Notes: generated by a model not told the origin, from the letters alone. A stretch of 64,000 nucleotides of DNA from Neopusillimonas aromaticivorans (GCF_030344915.1 NZ_CP128233.1:310001-374000); one strand, 5' to 3'; counted from the first letter of the stretch, positions 20,061 through 31,642 are shown. Numbers and translations are program-made.

Positions 20061-22936
20061 TTATTTGGACGACTGCGAGACGCCCTTGAACTTGTCGGCG
20101 AAAGCCTGCTCGATGAGCGCTTTCTGCTGTTCTTGGTGCTTGGCCAGATAACCTACTGCAGGCGATGCCGATGCAGGACGGCCGGCATAACCCAGACGCT
20201 GGCCTTCGACCATGTTTTCGTAGAGGTGGTGCTGGACATAGAACCAGGGCCCTGATTTTGCGGCTCGTCTTGTACCCAAATGATTTCTTTGGCGTTGGTG
20301 TACTTTTGAAGTTCAGCCTGGAACGCCTTGTGAGCAAACGGGTAAAGCTGTTCGATACGCACAATGGCAACATCGTTGCGGTTACGTTCGGTACGGGCGT
20401 TGGCGAGGTCGTAGTAAACCTTGCCGGAGCAGACCAGAACGCGCTTGACGTTAGCCGGATCGATATCGGCATTGGTTTCGCCGATGACGGGCAAGAACGT
20501 ACCGGTGGCCAGATCGGACAACGGCGATGTTGCGTCTTTGTTGCGCAGCAGCGACTTGGGCGTGAAGATGACCAAGGGCTTGCGGAACGGACGAATCATC
20601 TGACGACGCAGCAAATGGAAAATTTGCGAAGCGTTAGTCGGCTGAACGGCCTGGATGTTGTTGTCGGCGCACAGTTGCAGGAAACGTTCAATACGGGCTG
20701 AGGAGTGCTCGGGACCCTGACCTTCATAGCCGTGCGGCAACATCATGGTCAGGCCGCACTGGCGACCCCACTTGGCCTCGCCCGACGAAATGAACTGATC
20801 GATAACAACCTGGGCGCCGTTGACGAAGTCGCCGAACTGGGCTTCCCAAATGGTCAGGGTGTTAGGTTCAGCCGAAGCGTAGCCATATTCGAAACCAAGA
20901 ACAGCCTCTTCCGACAAGACCGAATCAATAACGGTAAAGGGTGCCTGGGTATCGGAGACGTTCTGCAAGGGAATATACGTACCATCGTCCCAGCGCTCGC
21001 GCTTCTGGTCGTGCAATACGGCATGGCGATGCGTAAACGTACCGCGACCGGCATCTTGCCCGGTGATGCGAATGGTGTAACCCGAAGAAACCAGTGTGGC
21101 AAACGCCAGGTGTTCCCCCATGCCCCAGTCGAGCGGCTGTTCGCCACGAGCCATTTTCAGACGGTCAGTCAGCAACTTGTTGACCAGGGGATGAACGGTA
21201 AAGCCTTCAGGCACCTGGGTAATACGTTCACCGATGCGGGTCAGTTCAGCCAATGGCACACCGGTGTCGGCGTGGTCTGTCCATTTGGCGTTAAGGAACG
21301 GGCTCCAGTCGGTCGCGTACTTGTTCTTGTAGTCGGTCAGTACAGGCTCAACGGTTTTCTGGCCGTCTTCCATGAGCTGACGATACTCTTTGACCATATC
21401 ATCGGGCTCGTTTTCAGCCAGAACGCCCTGAGCGACCAGCTTGTCGGCATACATCTTGCGTGTACCGGGGTGCTGACCAATGCGCTTGTACATCAGAGGC
21501 TGGGTAAGCGCCGGCGTGTCTTGCTCGTTGTGGCCCAGTTTACGGAAACAGACAATATCAACAACCACGTCGTGTTTGAATTCGCGACGATAATCGAGAG
21601 CAAGCTGGGTTACATAAACAACCGCTTCGGGGTCATCGCCATTGACGTGGAATACCGGTGCCTCGATCATCTTGACGACGTCGGTACAGTACAACGTTGA
21701 GCGAGAATCGCGCGGGTCAGATGTTGTAAAACCGATCTGGTTGTTGATGACGATGTGAAGCGTACCGCCCGTACCATAGCCACGGGTTTGTGCCATGTTG
21801 AGGGTTTCCATGACGACACCCTGGCCGGCAAATGCAGCGTCACCGTGAACCAGAACCGGCAGGACTTGCGAACCTTCTTTATCGCCACGGCGGTCTTGAC
21901 GGGCGCGAACGCTGCCCTCGACCACAGGATTGACGATTTCGAGGTGGGACGGGTTGAACGCCAGCGACAGGTGAACCGGGCCACCACGGGTCGACAGATC
22001 GCTTGAAAAACCGTTGTGGTATTTAACGTCACCGTCGGTGAGGTTCTGGGCGTACTTGCCTTCAAATTCAGCGAAAAGGTCGCCGGGCATTTTGCCCATG
22101 ATGTTGACCAGCATGTTCAGACGGCCACGGTGGGCCATACCCACAACGATTTCCTGGACGCCATTTTCACCGGCATGATTGACGACTTCGTCCATGGCGG
22201 CAATGAAACTTTCACCACCTTCAAGCGAGAAGCGCTTCTGACCCACGTATTTGGTGTGCAGGAAACGCTCGAGGCCTTCGGCTTCAGTGACCTGACGCAA
22301 AATATGGCGCTTGCGGTCGGCCGAGTAACCGGGAACACCGGACAACGATTCGAGGCGTTCCTGGATCCAGCGTTTAGCCGCTGGATCGGACATGTGCATG
22401 AATTCGGCACCGATGTTGCGGCAGTAAGTGTCACGCAGCGCCTTGAGCATGTCGCGCAGCGTCATGGTCTCGGACTTGGTGAAATAGGTATTGGTTGCCG
22501 AATAAACCTGATCAAGATCAGATTCGGTCAGGCCATAAAAAGCAGGATCAAGTTCGGGGATGACAGGACGATCGTGACGCTTGAGCGGATCGAGCTCTGC
22601 AAAACGGGAACCGAGCGTACGGTAGGCTGCAATGAGTGATTGCACCGATACCTGCTTGCTGGCCACAGTGAGATCAGGCTGCTGAACGCGAACACCTACG
22701 AAGGCGTTGTTTTTGGCACGCTCTGCAAAAGACTGAATGATGGGTGCATGGGCCTGGTCGCGGGTGACTTCTTTGCCATCAGTGGCTGGCAGATGCTGCA
22801 ACTGATCGAAGTACGAGCGCCACTCGTCGGTGACGGAGCCGGGATTATCGAGATAGGATTCGTAGAGTTCTTCTACGTAAGGCGCATTGCTGCCGAAAAG
22901 ATATGAATTAGATAATGATTCGTTCTGTGAGGACAT
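20061..22936 (-). CDS. sucA: 2-oxoglutarate dehydrogenase E1 component, frameshifted in this sequence
   Basis: Thiamine-diphosphate E1 that decarboxylates 2-oxoglutarate and succinylates E2. About 958 residues after repair. Family landmarks: the N-terminal E2-binding peptide SNSYLFGSNAPYVEELYESY, VGMAHRGRLNMLVNIMGK, the TPP region FNPSHLEIVNPVVEGSVRAR, HGDAAFAGQGVVMET, and the transketolase-like C-terminal half with GYEGQGPEHSSARIERFLQL. One missing base in the triplet GGG at 20246-20248 breaks the frame after DEPQNQGP; repair gives WFYVQHHLYENMVEGQRLGY. It is the first gene of sucA-sucB-lpdA. Confidence 0.95.
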
Positions 22937-23250
22937 ATATTCGCTTCACCTTACCGAGTGCTTCACTCGTTTGATGCAGGGGAACACCTTCCGCGACACG
23001 GCCAGACCGGTTAGCGGATAGCGGGGGCAGAAGGCAACAGTACGACGCCTTGGGTAGCCGTATTGAAGTTAGTATAACCACAAACAAATGGGAATGTAAC
23101 GGGCGCAACTGAAACCCCCGGCTTTTGAAATCCCGACGTTGATTTTTACTGACACATGGCCAAAAACCGGTGTCCCGGGGTGCAGATCTGCGACGAATAG
23201 TGTATTTTCTACGTTTACTTTCTTTGCATAACTCTCAGGAGCAGTACCTT
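22937..23250. other. Divergent intergenic region between sucA and maeB
   Basis: A 314-nt non-coding gap between two divergent starts. It holds the likely sucA promoter (23071-23099) and the maeB leader with its AGGAG ribosome site at 23237-23241. I see no RNA gene or repeat in it. Confidence 0.6.
23071..23099 (-). promoter_or_regulatory. Putative sigma-70 promoter of sucA-sucB-lpdA
   Basis: On the minus strand, TTACAT (23094-23099) and TATACT (23071-23076) are separated by exactly 17 nt. The site lies about 135 nt ahead of the sucA ATG. This is a pattern match only. Confidence 0.5.
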
Positions 23251-25552
23251 ATGGACGCCAAGGCGGACCTCTCAAAAATGGCCCTCGATTACCATGCCTT
23301 CCCCACCCCGGGGAAAATCTCGGTAACACCAACAAAAACACTGGCCAATCAAGATGACTTGTCTCTGGCATATTCGCCCGGCGTAGCCGTGGCCAGCATG
23401 GCGATCTACGAAGGGGTGAGGATGCTGCCGCCAAGTACACATCGCGTTCAAATCTTGTTGGCGTGATCACCAACGGCACCGCTGTACTGGGTTTGGGTAA
23501 TATCGGCCCCTGGCCGCCAAACCTGTCATGGAAGGCAAAGGCTGCCTGTTCAAGAAATTTGCCGGTATCGACGTGTTCGATATCGAACTGAACGAGCTCG
23601 ACCCCGACAAGCTGGTTGACATCATCGCCGCGCTGGAACCGACCCTGGGCGGGATCAATCTTGAAGATATCAAGGCGCCCGAGTGCTTCTACATCGAGAA
23701 GAAGCTGCGTGAGCGCATGAAGATTCCGGTTTTCCACGACGACCAGCACGGCACCGCCATTATTTCATCAGCGGCCATCCTGAACGGCCTGAAAGTTGTA
23801 GGCAAGAAACTCGACGAGGTCAAGCTGGTGTGTTCGGGTGCCGGCGCCGCGGCCATCGCCTGCCTGAACCTGCTCGTCAGCCTGGGCATCCCGCGCAAGA
23901 ACATTTTTGTTGTTGATTCTCGCGGCGTTATCTGGGAAGGCCGTGATGCCAACATGGAACCCACCAAAGCCGAATACGCACAAAAAACCGACGCACGGAC
24001 GCTGGCTGATGTCTGTAAAGGTGCTGACGTTTTCCTGGGTTGCTCGGCGCCCGGCGTACTGACTGCCGACATGGTCAAGAGCATGGCTGACAAGCCTCTT
24101 ATTCTGGCCCTGGCCAACCCCGAACCCGAAATCCGTCCGGAAGTCGCGAAAGCCGCTCGCCCCGACTGCATCATTGCAACTGGCCGTTCCGACTATCCGA
24201 ATCAGGTCAACAATGTCCTGTGCTTCCCGTTCATTTTCCGGGGTGCCATGGACGTCGGCGCAACGGTCATCAACGAAGAAATGAAACTGGCCTGCGTCAA
24301 GGCGATTGCCGAACTGGCCGAAGCCGAACAAAACGACGAAGTCGCCATGGCCTATGCCGGACAAGATTTGTCATTCGGCCCCGATTACATTATTCCTAAA
24401 CCGTTCGATCCACGCCTGATCATCAAGATCGCTCCGGCAGTCGCCGAAGCGGCCGTTGCGTCGGGCGTAGCCACCCGTCCCATTGAAGATATCGAAGCCT
24501 ATCGCCAGCGTCTGATGGGGCTGGTTTATCACACGGGCCAGCTCATGCGGCCTTTGTTCCTTCAGGCAAAAAGCGCGCCCAAACGGGTCATTTATGCCGA
24601 TGGCGAAGACGAACGCGTCCTTCGTGCCGTCCAAACCGTCGTTGATGAAAATATCGCCAAGCCGATTCTTATCGGACGTCCGGCTGTCATCAACATGCGC
24701 ATCCAGAAGTTCGGTCTGCGCCTGGTACCCGGTCAGAATATCGAATTGGTCAATCCGGAAGACGACGAACGCTTCAACGAAACCTGGAACGGCTATTACA
24801 AGCTTCAGGGTCGTAACGGCGTCACTCCCGAAATTGCCAAGGCAATGGTACGCAAACACAACACGCTGATCGGCGCCATGCTGCTGCAGCGTGGCGATGC
24901 CGACGCCCTCATTTGTGGCATTGCCAGCAAGTTCGATAACCAGCTCAAGTATGTGGATGAAGTCATTGGCCTGAAAGAAGGGGTTAAAACCTACGCAGCC
25001 ATGAATGTACTCATGCTGCCCGACCAGACCCTGTTTATTTGCGATACGCACGTCAATGAAAACCCCAGTGCTGAAGAAATTGCCGAAATGACGATTCAGG
25101 CTGCTGACGAAATCTTGCGTTTTGGCGTGGTCCCTAAAGTCGCTCTGCTTTCCCACTCAAACTTTGGCAGCCGGGTTACCGAGTCATCGCGCAAAATGGC
25201 GCTTGCACGTGAACTGTTGAACGAACGTGCACCGCAGCTCGAGGTCGAAGGCGAGATGCATGCCGACGCTGCATTGTCAGAAAAAATCCGCTTGCGCGCC
25301 TACCCTGATTCACGGTTGAAAGGGCCGGCAAACCTGCTGATCATGCCAAACCTTGATACCGGCAATATCACCTACAACATGCTCAAAATGACGGGCAGTA
25401 ACGGGGTATCGCTGGGCCCGGTCTTGCTGGGTGCCGCCCGCCCGGTGCACATCCTGACCACATCAGCAACGGTACGCCGTATCGTCAACATGACTGCACT
25501 GGCTGTGGTTGATGCGCAGCAGGAAGCACAGCAAAAGGCCATGAACCCGTAA
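23251..25552 (+). CDS. maeB: NADP-dependent malic enzyme (MaeB type), frameshifted in this sequence
   Basis: Oxidatively decarboxylates malate to pyruvate, making NADPH. Two-domain form: N-terminal malic enzyme (about residues 1-430) and a C-terminal phosphotransacetylase-like domain (GDEDERVLRAVQ-type region to the end), which is regulatory in MaeB. Landmarks: AYSPGVAVAS, TNGTAVLGLGNIG, VFHDDQHGTAIISSAAILNG, CSGAGAAAIACLNLLVSLG and DYIIPKPFDPRLI. Two breaks close to the start: G-run 23413-23416 and C-run 23507-23510; repair gives IYEGGEDAAAKYTSRSNLVG and GNIGPLAAKPVMEGKG. About 768 residues, normal. ATG 23251 has AGGAG upstream. It is divergent from sucA. Confidence 0.94.
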
Positions 25553-25896
25553 CCCGTAAGGACTTTGTGGGGCTGGCAAACCCCACAGGTTGGCGCGCGG
25601 CGAAGGCCGCGACGCTAACCGAAAGAAGGTTGTCAGTTCCATTTTTTTCAGGCTACGGCAACACACAAAAACTTCTGTCACGTTTCCATTTTGGCCTGAT
25701 TTTTTGCGTCGCCAAAACAAAAAGCCCGCTTTTCAAGCGGGCTTTTTGTTTTGAAGCTGACGGGCATGATGTTGAACTACATAGTGTGCAGCAAGTAACT
25801 TTAACAGCATTCCTGCACCTTCTCACCCGCCCGAAGGCAACTTGCCGCAACGCCTCGAACCCAAGAGCTCAAGGCGTGCGGAACACAAACCACCAT
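25553..25896. other. Convergent intergenic region between maeB and gltA
   Basis: 344 nt without a gene. Besides the strong terminator at 25713-25754 it holds two GC-rich hairpins just after maeB: TGTGGGG..ACCCCACA-type pairing around 25565-25588, and a stem of GGTTGGCGCGCGG with its partner ending GCTAACC around 25588-25620. The last 140 nt show nothing I can name. Confidence 0.55.
25713..25754. terminator. Bidirectional rho-independent terminator, maeB / gltA
   Basis: Long inverted repeat CAAAACAAAAAGCCCGC / GCGGGCTTTTTGTTTTG with a short loop. A-rich and T-rich arms flank a GC core, so it serves both converging transcripts. Confidence 0.92.
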
Positions 25897-27195
25897 TTAC
25901 GCCTTGACGTCGCGAACCACAGAACCTGTGTACAACTGACGCGGACGACCGATCTTGTATTCAGGGTCGGAAATCATTTCGTCCCACTGCGAAATCCAGC
26001 CAACCGTACGGGCCAATGCAAAAATACCGGTGAACAACGGTGTCGGGATGCCAATGGCACGCTGAACGATACCCGAGTAGAAGTCAACGTTCGGGTACAG
26101 TTTACGATCAACAAAATACTGGTCTTCAAGCGCAATACGCTCGAGTTCCATGGCCAGCTTGAACAGCGGATCATTTTCAAGACCCAGTGCAGACAGAACT
26201 TCTTTGCAGGTTTCCTGCATCAGCTTGGCGCGAGGGTCATAATTCTTGTAAACGCGGTGACCAAAACCCATCAGGCGTACGCCCGATGTCTTGTCTTTGA
26301 CCTGTTCCATGAACTCGCCAACTTTGGCCACACCGCCGTTCGCCTGAATGCTTTCAAGCATCTGCAGACAAGCCTCATTCGCGCCACCGTGTGCAGGACC
26401 CCACAGGCAGGCAATACCTGCCGAAATGGCAGCAAACGGGTTGGTACCTGACGAACCGCACAAACGAACAGTGGATGTCGACGCGTTCTGCTCGTGATCT
26501 GCGTGCAAGATAAAGATACGGTCAAGCGCACGTTCAACGACGTCATTGACCTTGTAGTCTTCGCAAGGGTTAGCGAACATCATGCGCATGAAATTACCCG
26601 TGTACGACAAGTCGTTACGCGGATAGATATACGGCTGACCCAGCGAGTATTTGTAAACCATTGCCACCAGTGTCGGCATTTTCGCAATGAGACGAATGGC
26701 CGACAAGCGACGATGTTCGGCATTGGTGATGTCGGTAGCATCGTGGTAGAACGCAGACAACGCACCTACTGCTGCTGTCAACATGGCCATCGGGTGCGCG
26801 TCACGGCTGAAACCACTGATAAACGTGGCCAGCTGCTCATGCACCATCGTGTGGTTGGTGACTTCGTTGTCAAATTTTGCCTTTTCCTGGGCATTGGGCA
26901 ATTCACCGTTCAGGATCAGGTAGCAGACATCAAGGAAGTCGTTGTTCTGGGCCAACTGGTCAATAGGATACCCGCGGTAGAGCAACTGCCCTTTGTCGCC
27001 ATCAATGTAGGTAATGCCCGATTCGCACGAAGCCGTGGACAGGAAGCCCGGGTCATACGTGAACATGCCGGTTTGACCATACAGTTTACGAATATCGATG
27101 ACGTCAGGGCCAATGGAACCCTTGTACACCGGAAATTCTACCGATGCGCTGCCGTCCGAGAACGATAGCGTTGCTTTTTTATCTGACAGTTGCAT
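25897..27195 (-). CDS. gltA: Citrate synthase (type II)
   Basis: Condenses acetyl-CoA and oxaloacetate. Intact, 432 residues. The N-terminal beta-rich region and SCESGITYIDGDKGQLLYRG are typical of the hexameric, NADH-sensitive proteobacterial type. Catalytic residues are in LWGPAHGGANEACLQML (His), MGFGHRVYKNYDPRA (His) and NVDFYSGIVQRA (Asp). It lies 17 nt downstream of sdhE and is the last gene of the sdhCDAB-sdhE-gltA operon. Confidence 0.96.
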   Translation of the reverse strand: MQLSDKKATLSFSDGSASVEFPVYKGSIGPDVIDIRKLYGQTGMFTYDPGFLSTASCESGITYIDGDKGQLLYRGYPIDQLAQNNDFLDVCYLILNGELPNAQEKAKFDNEVTNHTMVHEQLATFISGFSRDAHPMAMLTAAVGALSAFYHDATDITNAEHRRLSAIRLIAKMPTLVAMVYKYSLGQPYIYPRNDLSYTGNFMRMMFANPCEDYKVNDVVERALDRIFILHADHEQNASTSTVRLCGSSGTNPFAAISAGIACLWGPAHGGANEACLQMLESIQANGGVAKVGEFMEQVKDKTSGVRLMGFGHRVYKNYDPRAKLMQETCKEVLSALGLENDPLFKLAMELERIALEDQYFVDRKLYPNVDFYSGIVQRAIGIPTPLFTGIFALARTVGWISQWDEMISDPEYKIGRPRQLYTGSVVRDVKA

Positions 27196-27212
27196 CTTTT
27201 ATCCTCAAAAAT

Positions 27213-27473
27213 TTACAGCGCCCGCATCTGTTCGACCAGGCGCTGGATCTGGGGCGTATCGTACACCCCTTCCAGACCTTTCCGGCCCAACAAAACATCG
27301 AGCAATTCGTTGTCGCCCATTTCAAAAAGTTGCGTAAGGGCAACAACATCAGTATCGGTAAGTTGGGTTTCGTAATGATCCAGAAAATTGGTGATGATCA
27401 GATCATTTTCCAACAGACCACGGCGAGCCCGCCAACGCAGGCGGGCTCGCTCAAGTTCGGTGAGTGTGCTCAT
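27213..27473 (-). CDS. sdhE: Succinate dehydrogenase FAD assembly factor SdhE
   Basis: Small helical protein (86 residues) that helps attach FAD covalently to SdhA. The conserved RGLLEND segment (RGxxE motif) and the downstream LTDTDVVALTQLFEMGDNEL are clear. Intact, 5 nt after sdhB, the usual place in betaproteobacteria. Confidence 0.93.
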   Translation of the reverse strand: MSTLTELERARLRWRARRGLLENDLIITNFLDHYETQLTDTDVVALTQLFEMGDNELLDVLLGRKGLEGVYDTPQIQRLVEQMRAL

Positions 27474-27478
27474 GGCAC

Positions 27479-28195
27479 TTAAATACTGCGCCGAACCAGC
27501 AGTTCTTTGATTTTGCCGATAGCCATGGACGGATTCAGTCCTTTAGGACAGACATCCGTACAGTTCATGATGGTATGGCAACGGAACAGGCGATAAGGGT
27601 CTTCGAGATTGTCGAGACGTTCGGTCGTTGCCTGATCGCGTGAGTCGGCGATGAAGCGATAGGCCTGCAACAAGCCGGCCGGACCGACAAACTTGTCGGG
27701 GTTCCACCAGAACGAGGGGCAAGACGTCGAACAGCACGCACACAGGATGCATTCGTAGAGGCCATCGATTTCTTCGCGGGCTTCAGGCGACTGCAAACGC
27801 TCGCGTTCGGGCGGCGGCGTATCGTTAATAAGGAACGGCTTGACCGAGTGATACTGATTAAAGAACTGGGTCATGTCGACGATCAGGTCGCGAACTACCG
27901 GCAGACCTGGAAGTGGACGCAGCACGATAGGCTGGGACAACTCGCGCAGGTTGGTGGTACATGCCAGGCCATTCTTGCCGTTAATGTTCATGGCATCAGA
28001 GCCACACACACCTTCACGGCACGAACGACGGATGGCAAGGCTGTCATCCACATCGTTTTTGATGCGAACCAGCGCATCAAGCAACATTTTGTCAGTTGGC
28101 TGAAGCTCGACTTCAAGCTTCTGCATGTACGGACGCTCGTCCTTGTCAGGATCGTAGCGGTAGATTTCAAACTTGACGATACGTTTTTGGCTCAT
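27479..28195 (-). CDS. sdhB: Succinate dehydrogenase iron-sulfur subunit
   Basis: Electron-transfer subunit of complex II. Intact, 238 residues. 2Fe-2S ligands lie in RRSCREGVCGSDAMNINGKN plus the following LAC; the 4Fe-4S and 3Fe-4S ligands are in CILCACCSTSCPSFWW and CHTIMNCTDVCPKGLNP. The C-terminus IGKIKELLVRRSI is typical. 12 nt after sdhA. Confidence 0.96.
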   Translation of the reverse strand: MSQKRIVKFEIYRYDPDKDERPYMQKLEVELQPTDKMLLDALVRIKNDVDDSLAIRRSCREGVCGSDAMNINGKNGLACTTNLRELSQPIVLRPLPGLPVVRDLIVDMTQFFNQYHSVKPFLINDTPPPERERLQSPEAREEIDGLYECILCACCSTSCPSFWWNPDKFVGPAGLLQAYRFIADSRDQATTERLDNLEDPYRLFRCHTIMNCTDVCPKGLNPSMAIGKIKELLVRRSI

Positions 28196-28207
28196 TTCAG
28201 TTCCTGC

Positions 28208-29985
28208 TTAGAAGGTCCGTGCTTTGGGTGGGAAGCTGTCGACTGTCAACGGTTTCATTTGAACCGGTTTATAGTCGAGACGGCCGCCTTCTGAATACCA
28301 GAGTGTGTGGCGCAACCAGTTTTCATCGTCGCGCTCGGGGTGGTCATCGAGAGCGTGAGCACCACGGCTTTCGGTACGGTTTGCCGCCGATTTGATGGTT
28401 GCACGCGCAACTTCAATCATGTTGGACAATTCAAGCGCTTCGATACGGGCCGTATTGAACACCTTTGACTTGTCTTTGAAGTAGATTTCGTCGACTTGAG
28501 GCGTCAGGCTATCGATAGCATCAACACCTTTGTTCAACAATTCGAGTGTACGGAATACACCGCAGTGTGTCTGCATGGCGGTACGAATGGCATTACCCAC
28601 TTCTTGCGCCTTGACACCCGATGTACGGCTTTCGAGTTTGTTGACACGGTCGAGCGAATAATCGAGCGACTCTTGGGGCAAAGGCTGATGCGATGTCTGA
28701 CGATCGAGGTTTTGATCGACGATGTGCTTGCCAGCAGCGCGCCCGAAAACGATAAGGTCGAGCAGCGAGTTCGTACCCAGACGATTGGCACCGTGCACCG
28801 ATACCGCAGCACATTCACCGATGGCGTACAGGCCATTGACGACCTTGGTCTCGCCGTTTTTGAAGTCAACGACCTGACCATGGTAGTTTGCCGGAATACC
28901 GCCCATCTGGTAGTGAATGGTGGGCACAACGGGAATGGGCTCTTTGATGGGGTCAACGTTACCAAACTTGATCGCAATTTCACGAATGGACGGCAAACGC
29001 TTGTTGATGACGTCGGCGCCCAGGTGGTCAAGCTTGAGCAGCACGTGATCGCCATTGGGACCGCAACCGCGGCCTTCCTTGATTTCCTGGTCCATCGAGC
29101 GCGAAACGAAGTCGCGGGGGCCAGGTCTTTGAGTGTAGGCGCGTAACGCTCCATAAAGCGTTCGCCGTCTTTGTTCAGCAAGATACCACCTTCGCCACGA
29201 ACACCTTCGGTGATCAGAACGCCGGCACCGGCAACACCGGTGGGGTGGAACTGCCAGAACTCCATGTCTTGCAAGGCAATGCCTGCACGCGCAGCCATAC
29301 CCAGACCATCGCCGGTATTGATAAACGCATTGGTTGAGGCAGCCCAGATACGACCTGCACCACCGGTAGCCAGCACCGTGGTCTTGGCTTCGAAGATGTA
29401 GATCTCACCCGTTTCCATTTCGAGTGCTGTAACGCCAACTACGTCGCCGTCATCGTTGCGCAACAGGTCGAGCGCCATCCACTCGACAAAGAACTGTGTG
29501 CGCGAGGCAACGTTACGCTGGTAAAGCGTGTGCAGCATGGCGTGACCGGTACGGTCTGCGGCCGCACAGGCTCGCTGAACGGGTTTTTCACCGAAATTGG
29601 CCGTATGACCGCCGAACGGACGCTGATAAATAGTACCGTCAGGGTTACGGTCGAATGGCATGCCGAAGTGTTCAAGCTCGTATACGGCGGCCGGTGCCTC
29701 GCGGCACATGAATTCGATAGCGTCCTGGTCACCGAGCCAGTCGGAACCCTTGACGGTATCGTACATGTGCCAGTACCAGTTATCTTCGCTCATGTTACCC
29801 AATGCAGCACTGACGCCACCTTGAGCGGCCACAGTGTGCGAACGGGTTGGGAACACTTTTGACAGGACGGCAACCGACAAGCCCGCCTGCGCCAGTTGCA
29901 GAGAGCAACGCATGCCGGCACCGCCGGCGCCTACGACCACAACGTCAAACTTGCGGCGAGGTAAGGAATTTTTGACAGCAGCCAC
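28208..29985 (-). CDS. sdhA: Succinate dehydrogenase flavoprotein subunit, frameshifted in this sequence
   Basis: Catalytic subunit with covalent FAD. GAGGAGMRCSLQLAQAGLSV is the dinucleotide motif, RSHTVAAQGGVSAALGN carries the flavinylated His, and LPSIREIAIKFGNVDP and NRLGTNSLLDLIVFGRAAG complete the family signature. A missing base in the G-run 29116-29120 breaks the frame after LKDLAP; repair gives PRDFVSRSMDQEIKEGRGCG. About 592 residues. It begins 3 nt after the sdhD stop. Confidence 0.95.
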
Positions 29986-29988
29986 GGC

Positions 29989-30378
29989 TTATAAACTCCA
30001 GAGAACTTTAGCGAAATAAACAATTGAACCAACAAGCCACAGCACGGTCAGTACTTGCAGGAGCAAACGAATGCCTGCCGGCTTGACGTAGTCCATCCAG
30101 ATGTCACGCACACCGATCCAGGCGTGCCAGGCCAGCGAGAAGAACGCCAGGGTGGCCAACAACTGACCAACGGGCACGACACCGATACGGAATGTGAAGA
30201 GGTTTTGCCAGCCTTCAAAGCTCATGCCCGATGTGAACAGCACACCGAAAAACAAAACCAGGGTGTAGATCGCCATAATGACGGCGGTACAGCGCTGAAC
30301 GATGAAATCGAAAGTGCCGTAATGCGCACCAACGACAATACGCTTGGTGCCAACGCGTTCTTGAATAGCCATTACCAA
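29989..30378 (-). CDS. sdhD: Succinate dehydrogenase membrane anchor subunit
   Basis: Complex II membrane anchor, 129 residues, three predicted membrane helices (about residues 30-52, 70-90 and 103-125). VVGAHYGTFDFIVQRCTAVI and AWHAWIGVRDIWMDYVKP are family segments; the His in the second helix region is the usual haem ligand. It overlaps sdhC by 7 nt, so the two are translationally coupled. Confidence 0.92.
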   Translation of the reverse strand: MVMAIQERVGTKRIVVGAHYGTFDFIVQRCTAVIMAIYTLVLFFGVLFTSGMSFEGWQNLFTFRIGVVPVGQLLATLAFFSLAWHAWIGVRDIWMDYVKPAGIRLLLQVLTVLWLVGSIVYFAKVLWSL

Positions 30379-30784
30379 ACCCCAAACAATTTAAGACCAA
30401 AAACCAGCGTGAGCGCGAGGCTTACCCCGAAGACCAGGCCTGCACTTTTCTGGGCTGAAACCTTATCCATACCGATATGCAGATCAAGAATCAGGTAACG
30501 AATACCCGCACAGAAGTGGTGCAGATAACCCCAGACCAGAACCAGCAAGACCAGCTTGCAAAGCGGATTGGAAACCCAGCCCGCAATTGAGGCATATGTT
30601 TCAGGCGACGTTACGCTAAGTGCGAACAACGGCACGATTACGAGCGGAAGACACAAAAGAGCAATGCACCACTGACGCGGTGCAGAATTGACGATTTCCC
30701 TGCCAAGGGAAGACGGTAGCTCAGGATCTGCGGAACGCTGATATTGCGAAACTGCGGACGCGGCTTGGAAGCTGAATCGGACAT
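30372..30784 (-). CDS. sdhC: Succinate dehydrogenase cytochrome b556 subunit, frameshifted in this sequence
   Basis: Complex II cytochrome subunit; about 138 residues after repair. From ATG 30784 it reads MSDSASKPRPQFRNI, then LSYRLPLAGKSSILHRVSGA (Ser/Arg of the quinone site and SdhC signature), then three membrane helices; VWGYLHHFCAGIRYLILDLH carries the haem-ligand His. A missing base in the A-run 30655-30658 makes a false stop after ALLF. First gene of the sdh operon, 91 nt below the GntR gene; a 20-nt palindrome lies in that gap. Confidence 0.93.
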
Positions 30785-30832
30785 GATGGCCTCGAGGTTA
30801 ACAAACAAATAATTGCAAAACGCTATCGGTAT

Positions 30833-30852
30833 TTTCGCCGATTTCGGCGAAA
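30833..30852. promoter_or_regulatory. Perfect 9-2-9 palindrome upstream of sdhC, possible operator
   Basis: TTTCGCCGA, two T, TCGGCGAAA. It lies 49 nt ahead of the sdhC ATG. There is no T-tract, so it looks like a protein-binding site rather than a terminator for the preceding GntR gene. Binding protein unknown. Confidence 0.45.
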
Positions 30853-30875
30853 GGGATCAAATCAGGTCAAAAAAC

Positions 30876-31642
30876 CTAGTTCAATGAATTCCTGTAATGA
30901 AAACGACTGGTGAGATACAAACCGCGCCGCAACTCCATGGGGCGATCACCATACGTGAACGACACCCGCTCGACCTGCAGCAAAGGGCTGGCCGCGTCGA
31001 TTTTGAGCAACTCTGCCTGGGAGGGTGTCGCGGCAACCGCCTTGATTTTTCCTCAGCCCTGACCATGCTGACACCATATTCTGACTCGAAAAGGGCATAC
31101 AGCGGGCCTTTATAACGGGTCAGGGATTCTGTGGTCAGCCCCTTGAACACCGAGCCGGGCAGCCAAATGTCATCAAGGATGGTGGGCTCGTTGTCGAACG
31201 ACAGCAGACGACGCACATTGACCACCGCATCAGACCCTGGAAGATCGAGCAACCGCGCAACGTCGATGGGCGCCTTGACACGCCGGCAATCGATAAGCTG
31301 GCTGCTGGACACGGTGGAATGACCATCATCGGGCGCAAGACGCAAAAACCGGAAACGAACCTTCGCCTCGTGGTGGGTAGCCACAAAAGTGCCCTTGCCC
31401 TGCCGGCGAATCAGCAAGTTATCAGCGGCCAGCTCATCTATGGCCTTGCGTACCGTACCCTGACTGACATTAAACCGCGCTGCCAGTTCGAATTCGCTGG
31501 GAATGACCTCACCCGGTTTCCATTCGCCACGATCAAGACTCTGCAGCAGCAGCCCTTTGATCTGTTGATACAACGGGCTGTACGCCGCGCCGGTAACGGC
31601 ACGATCAGGTTCAGCAGGCGTATCGGCAGCAGCACTGGACAT
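30876..31642 (-). CDS. GntR/HutC-family transcriptional regulator, frameshifted in this sequence
   Basis: N-terminal winged helix-turn-helix (SPLYQQIKGLLLQSLDRGEW, IPSEFELAARFNVSQGTVRK, GKGTFVATHHEA) and a C-terminal UTRA ligand-binding domain (LPGSVFKGLTTESL, PLLQVERVSFTYGDRPMELR). About 255 residues after repair. A missing base in the T-run 31046-31050 breaks the frame after RAEEK; repair gives IKAVAATPSQAELLKID and the stop at 30876. It lies between sdhC (same strand) and divergent mdh, a conserved position in betaproteobacteria, so control of sdh and mdh by a TCA-related metabolite is likely but inferred. Confidence 0.88.

Noticed and set aside
20705..21700. Long open frame (331 codons) on the plus strand
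   Set aside because: It is antisense to sucA, whose conserved protein covers the whole stretch. High-GC codon bias leaves long frames on the other strand; the translation has no recognisable domain.
24371..25156. 261-codon open frame on the minus strand
   Set aside because: Antisense to the phosphotransacetylase-like half of maeB; a shadow of that gene.
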